64,000 bases of DNA from Torreya grandis (Eukaryota > Streptophyta > Pinopsida > Cupressales > Taxaceae). The stretch is from the NCBI GenBank assembly GCA_037957365.1, contig JARHVA010000021.1, positions 5,792,501-5,856,500 of the forward strand, in the 5' to 3' direction. Below are positions 59,200 through 64,000 of the stretch, piece after piece. The position numbers were made by a program, and so were the translations under genes. The notes beneath the pieces are model-generated. The model worked only from the letters and a program-made list of their open reading frames with translations, made no database searches and was not told where the DNA came from. Each line of letters begins with the position of its first letter. The stretch's first letter is position 1.

Positions 59200-62004
59200 G
59201 TTCATGTATATTAGATTTTTTCCTATTGGTATATATTCCTGATTCATCTTATGAATTGGTAGCTAACTCTTTTCCTTTCCTTGTTTTCATACCACTGCGA
59301 GTGGTTATCACCACTTGTGGTTTTGAATCATGATCGATAATATTGAGAGCCTTCTTCAATGGTATCTCTTTATGTTATTTCATTGTGTCATGTCATTCTT
59401 TCATTTTATCTGAAATAAATGTGTGTTTTGACGTTTCTCCTTCTTTATTTAACATCTTATCATCTCCTAGCTCACGGTGAACTTTATTACACTACCCTTT
59501 TATATCCTGTCCCTTGGATAATTTTCTCAAATATTTTCCCCCTTTTCTAGGGGGAGATTTTGTTAAATCTTCTATTAGTTCTACCATTATTATAGAATCA
59601 TGATGCCTTAGGGTAGGATAATGAGTAATCAATTTATTTTTCATGACATAATCCACACTTCGTCTATGGTTCTTCAACACAATTTTTAGCAATATGGCCA
59701 ACTTTCTCGCATTTGTACCATGCTGGTAGGGGTATCTCTTGGTTATACCCTTGGTTATATCTTTGACTGTAGTTTTGATTATATCTTCTTACCCTTTGGT
59801 AGTTTTCCCATCCTTTGTGGTATCCTCCCATATATACTCCCTTACCACCTCCCTTGTGCCCCCCTAATTGTTGTTGTAATACTATGGTTGGGTGTTTAGG
59901 GATTCAAAACCTTAGATGGCAGGAGGTGTTTAGTATTGTTAACTAGGGTGTAGTATATTAGGTTTACCCATAGGTAATTATCATGATTGCATTTGATGAA
60001 CTGTTGTACCTATCCTCTAATTATATATTATACACCTGCTAGTGCATCTATTGCAGGGCATGTTTGATTTAGTGATTAAAAGACCCATAGTTAGTGTAAT
60101 ACATTAATTGATTCATGGGTGGAGACACCTCCATCATCAGGCATAAATGTTGAGGATGTTGATCATATATTCGACATATTCCATAATACATCTTATTGCC
60201 ATAGATCACATGTTGAATGGGATGAAACATTATCATAGGTGTTTGTGCTAATCTTATGGTCACTGCTCTTTTTGCCATGTCATTAAGGGGAAATTCTATC
60301 CTAGAGTTCCCTTCTACACAATAAGTAGTGCACCATATTATTGAGCACAATGGGTTATTATTAATTTATGGTGAACCAAACTCATCACCTTTCATCTATA
60401 TTTCTTGTTTTAACCTTAGTTATAATTCCAAATGTAGTATTTCTACATTATCTTTTAATGATGTGTCAGTGTCATGTCACCATGACTGAGCTTTTACCAT
60501 GATGCCATCTCTAATGTTTATTCAAATGTATTAATGTTTTCCCCACCCATACTAGCTTGAAGGCATGGGATCAATTCAAAAATAAACCATTCAATTATTT
60601 ATTTTTTATTAAATGGTTCCTCTAATTTATGCATTATTTATTTGAACCTTTGATTATAGTCTTTTACTATCTCCTTCTTATTCGGTATCAACTCTCTCAT
60701 CTTAATGATACTTTCGTTCAAAATGTTAGGATAGTGAAAATCCCTTTTAAAGATTTAATGTACATCGACCATGCAGTTGCATGGCCAAAATAAGTCTTCA
60801 TATGCCATTCAGGGGCATCATCCCTCAGTGTTTCGATGGAGTCAAATAACATCATCCTCTCATCCATAATATTATGACTCTTCTAATATGAGTATAACAC
60901 AAACAAGTGTTCTCTACATCCTTAATATTTTTTCCGAACAATGGCAATTTCATCCTATTTTATGTCATTTGGATTTTGTTAGGTAGTGAACGAGTACCAC
61001 TAGTAGTATTGTTATCACTATTAATCAGATTGTTTGATATACTTGCTCCTACAATACTATTAAAATTTTTAGGTTGTTTATCTTTTTGTTGTTTAGCTAA
61101 ATTCTAGTTATATCACTTATCTATATTTAATTCATCTTGGAAGTATCCTCTTCCTAAAACTTCTACCTAATTTCTTACAAATTCTCTTTTATTCTCAATA
61201 TCTTCACTAAAACTTTCATAGTTATCTGCTACTTCTTCTCTAATATATATATATGCTCTTCATCTAAGAGATGGTTGTTTGCATCTATTATGAAATGCCA
61301 CAAGGGATGGAGATTAGTACAAAGGATTCATTTCCTCTCAGGGCCTCTTATAGTTGGGATTTGGGGAGGTTGTGTCACTTGGAGTATTTTATTGACAATA
61401 TTTTATCTCAATCATATTTTCTTGTCTTATAACTTCATTAACTAATATCTCTTCTATTAATCTAATTTCTTCCTTATCTTTAATCTATATATTTATAGTA
61501 TGACTACAAACACTTATTTTTGAATCACCTTTCTCTTGGAGGTTAATATCTCTTTCAAACTTTATTTGCTTTTCTATATTATTTTTAGCTTTCCTCTTGA
61601 TTACTTCTTGTCAGACTTCCTTCAATTGTTAAAATTGATTCCCTTGGTTCCACTATATAACCAACATATCCTATTTTAACAATATTATCCTCATTTCTTC
61701 TTCTAATACTCTCTAGGCCTCGTTCATTGTAGGCCAAACTACTCTTCATTGATTGCTCTTCTGCACCCAAGGTTTTAAATAGCTTAGGTGTCCTAAACAG
61801 TGCGTCTAAATCTAAAAATCCTTGCCACATGCCATTCATGATTTTTTATGGTGTATGATATAAGCTTTTTTGTATTCTATTCTCATCGGCCTTGTTTATT
61901 CCTTCTAGTAGTGTGAATACTAACACGTCTACTTGTGGTCAAAGGATAGTAAAGTTTTCATTGTGAGGACTTCCGTTGGTAGAGCCCAAATTATTTTTAT
62001 CCAT
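59200..62004 (-). pseudogene. Element C gag, broken
   Basis: ATG at 62,004 opens MDKNNLGSTNGSPHNENFTI. The same frame includes MWQGFLDLDALFRTPKLFKT and VKIGYVGYIVEPRESI. After decayed middle sequence, a frame at 60.3 kb reads RIEFPLNDMAKRAVTIRLAQ and GICRIYDQHPQHLCL. A zinc-knuckle stretch near 59,710 reads WYKCEKVGHIAKNC, then a stop, TKCGLCHEK. It looks like two CCHC knuckles with the first Cys of the first replaced by Trp. Gag forms the particle and binds RNA. Confidence 0.65.
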
Positions 62005-62640
62005 TATCTTATTTCTTATTAAAATTCTTTCTTCTCTTTCTTTCTTCTACATCTATTTCTTGTTTTTACACTTGATTTTATCATCTTCTACCCATTTCCT
62101 CATCTTCTCATTCACCATTTTCTCCTAGCTATGTTATTTTATCTTCTTACTAATATAAGTTTCTTTCGTAATTAACTTAATCTTGACTTGATACTTACTT
62201 TCCTATCCCCCTATATCTTATTTAATCTCCCCTAACTATTTAGACTGGATATTTTGATCGGTCACATTTTTTTAGGAGCCCCCTTCTTTCTGCCTACCAT
62301 CCTTTAGGTGCATGTCTTCTAAAGGAACTATTTACCTTCTATTATGAACTTGTGATCCCAAAATAACTTATGGATGGTGTACAATACTTTATTAAAAAAA
62401 AAATTATTTGGTGCCTTCAACAAACTCAACTTTCTTTGCATCAAAGCTTATTTGACCCTATATAGCCTAAATTATGCGAAATGAGTCGAGTGTAATCTCG
62501 TACTAGTGATCAATACTTTGAGTTAAAGGTGTATCAAGGTGTTGGAGTAACTTAAGATTTTTTTGTACTACACTTTATAGGTTTCTTAATTTGGATTATA
62601 TAGCCTTTTGTATATTATGCTTATTGTAATGTCCAATGCC
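62005..62640. other. Probable 5' leader or LTR of element C, not resolved
   Basis: No coding sequence is visible. The primer-binding site and LTR of element C should lie here, but I find neither a Met-type primer site nor a match to the far side of the nest. Confidence 0.35.
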
Positions 62641-63014
62641 ATAAACTCTATGCGAATGTGACCCATAATTCTTCTTCACGCAGTTGGTAGAAAGATGAAT
62701 TTATTATTAACAATTTTAACCCACAAGAAGGTTTATGTTGGTTAGAGCAGTTGAAAAGAGGACAAGCATAAAACTTTGGGTTTTCATAAAAATTATGAAG
62801 ACACAATTGAATTGTGCAAGACAAAATGGTCCTTTACAATAACCTGAAAGTTCTCTTACCTTTTGTGAAAAGTCTGAAGGCCAAAGTCTTTTCAAATTTT
62901 CTGCAGGAATAAGGATCAAACATTTTTTTCAAAGGGAATTTTCAAAAATAGTGGACCTTTCCAACTTTTTTGAAGGGTAAGATCTTTCTTTTGAAAAAGT
63001 CTATTCACAAAAAT

Positions 63015-63300
63015 CCTAAAGGGTATCTACCCTTCAGGAAGAACACTTAGAAAAAGTTTGAAAGGCAAGTGGTCTACTGCAATTTTGTCAAAGGGCTAAG
63101 TCCATTTTAGAAAGGGCCATTTCTAGAAACCTGAAGGGTATATACCCTTCAAGAAGGTTCAAAAAAAAAGTCTGAAGGGTTTGTGCCATTCGAACAAGGC
63201 ATTTTATGAAAAGTTGAAGGGTACATACCCTTTGGAAAAAGGGAATTTTCAAGGAAAAGGGTCCTTTTACAGGATTCTCAAAGGGTATCTACCCTTCAGG
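63015..63300. repeat. Four copies of an AAGGGTAT..ACCCTT palindrome
   Basis: Copies at 63,015-63,038, 63,130-63,153, 63,213-63,235 and 63,278-63,300, for example CTGAAGGGTATATACCCTTC. Each is self-complementary over about 18-20 bp. Confidence 0.85.
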
Positions 63301-63365
63301 AATGTTATTCACAAAAATCCCAAAGGGCTTGATAGTTTTTTCAAAGGGTTTTGCAAGTGGACCAA

Positions 63366-63453
63366 GACAAAGTTTGAAGGGCACATTTAAGAAGGCCAAA
63401 GGGCCATTTTCAAATAAAAATGGCCCTCTTAAATGTGCCCTTCAAACTTTGTC
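63366..63453. repeat. Inverted repeat (arms about 37-45 bp)
   Basis: Left arm starts GACAAAGTTTGAAGGGCACA at 63,366; right arm ends with its complement at 63,453. Pairing is perfect except for a bulge of 8 bases (AGGCCAAA) in the left arm. Loop is about 6 bases. Confidence 0.85.
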
Positions 63454-64000
63454 TCAATGAAAGGAATAAACCTGAAGAGTAAGAGAAGTTAAAGAACATG
63501 TCGTAGGGAAGAGGTGAAAGAAGTCTCAATGAGAAAAGTCCAAGAGGAATAAACAGAGACTAAAAGACAGAAAAATAATAGGACATTTATAGAAATGAGG
63601 AACCAAAAAATGCAAGAGATGTCAACAGCTAATATAAATAGTTTAACACATTCTATAGCATGCAAAGTGGCCTAAAATAGGATTAGACATGTCCAAGATG
63701 TGTAATCCTTTCAAACACGACACCTTTAGTTCTAAAAAACAAAGACTCATTTGCATGAAGGACTCAAGTTGTCTAACGTTGGAGAGCTTAATGTGAATTT
63801 CATGCATGCACTCTTGTTAATCCAATGTTTTCAAATGTTCCAGTAGTTCAAGCAGAGTTCTAAATTCAATTTTGGCATTGATTTCATGCAAAGGGAAGAC
63901 TTTCAAATGTTATAGCAGCTCAAGAAGAGTTCTATTTTTAGAGATTGGCGTAACAGTATGCATGTTGGAAGATTAGTCCAAACTTGAGCCCACCATCCAT

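Larger units (their letters stand above)
51725..62004 (-). mobile_element. Element C: Ty3-type retrotransposon on the - strand, main part
   Basis: Order on the - strand: gag (62.0-59.2), protease (58.9-58.6), reverse transcriptase (57.2-56.4), RNase H, integrase (55.9-55.2), then an extra ORF (53.7-51.7) that resumes at 27,652-26,966 beyond element B. LTRs were not found with confidence. No chromodomain is seen, and the YLDDW RT box differs from element B. The lineage is a non-chromovirus Ty3 type, not further assigned. Confidence 0.75.
62641..64000. repeat. Palindromic-repeat-rich region, probably part of another LTR
   Basis: From 62,840 to 63,480 the sequence is made of AAGGGT-type units and short hairpins, with no gene. 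The design (short purine-rich text with repeated GAAGG palindromes, then a leader) recalls the U3 of element A's LTRs, although the words differ. The window ends before a partner or border can be found. The open frame at 63,181-63,390 is only a reading of these repeats. Confidence 0.45.

Noticed and set aside
63015..63300. Regularly spaced palindromes as a CRISPR array
   Set aside because: Spacing is irregular, the repeats differ and the setting is a plant retroelement LTR.
63181..63390. 69-codon + strand frame
   Set aside because: It is a reading of the AAGGGT repeats.

Overview
This is a non-coding-rich, AT-rich plant nuclear window made almost entirely of transposable elements in various states of decay. 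I found no intact host gene, tRNA, rRNA or CRISPR array. The size of the elements, the deep nesting and the style of the Ty3-type polyproteins suggest a very large plant genome, most likely a gymnosperm such as a conifer. That assignment is inference, not something the sequence proves.

Left part (1-8.2 kb): a short copia-like LTR with an adjacent tRNA-Met-type primer site (1.7-2.2 kb), a broken + strand Ty3-type element with gag, protease and an RNase H fragment (2.2-4.2 kb), a decayed additional ORF (4.7-6.5 kb), and LTR-like non-coding sequence up to 8.2 kb.

CACTA part (8,242-24,563): a 16.3-kb CACTA (En/Spm) DNA transposon. It has matching CACTA termini, subterminal repeats and an ACA/ACA 3-bp target duplication. 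On the + strand it carries a decayed TNP2 transposase gene with DUF4218 and DUF4216 regions, and a second intron-containing TnpA-like gene. On the opposite strand it holds two long unidentified ORF remnants (12.7-9.2 kb and 24.0-22.1 kb). Between them lie pieces of a host PPR gene, partly arranged as an inverted repeat.

Right part (about 27-62 kb): a three-level nest. Element C is a - strand Ty3-type retrotransposon: gag at 62 kb, integrase at 55 kb, then an extra coiled-coil ORF. It is split by element B, a - strand chromovirus (27,653-51,724) with 4-kb LTRs, TSD ACCTA, a TGGTATCAGAGC primer site and a polypurine tract. Element B's 5' LTR is in turn split by element A, a + strand Ty3-type element (38,293-49,632) with 2.5-kb LTRs and TSD ATACC. 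Element A has an unusual order of domains: protease, additional RNase H, reverse transcriptase, degenerate native RNase H, integrase. The last 1.3 kb of the window carries palindromic AAGGGTA..TACCCTT repeats that resemble the architecture of element A's LTR.

All element ORFs are broken. Many in-frame stops sit where Gln or Trp is expected (CAA/CAG to TAA/TAG, TGG to TAG), the mark expected from deamination of methylated cytosine in silenced elements. The layout therefore records insertion order C, then B, then A, with A the youngest.
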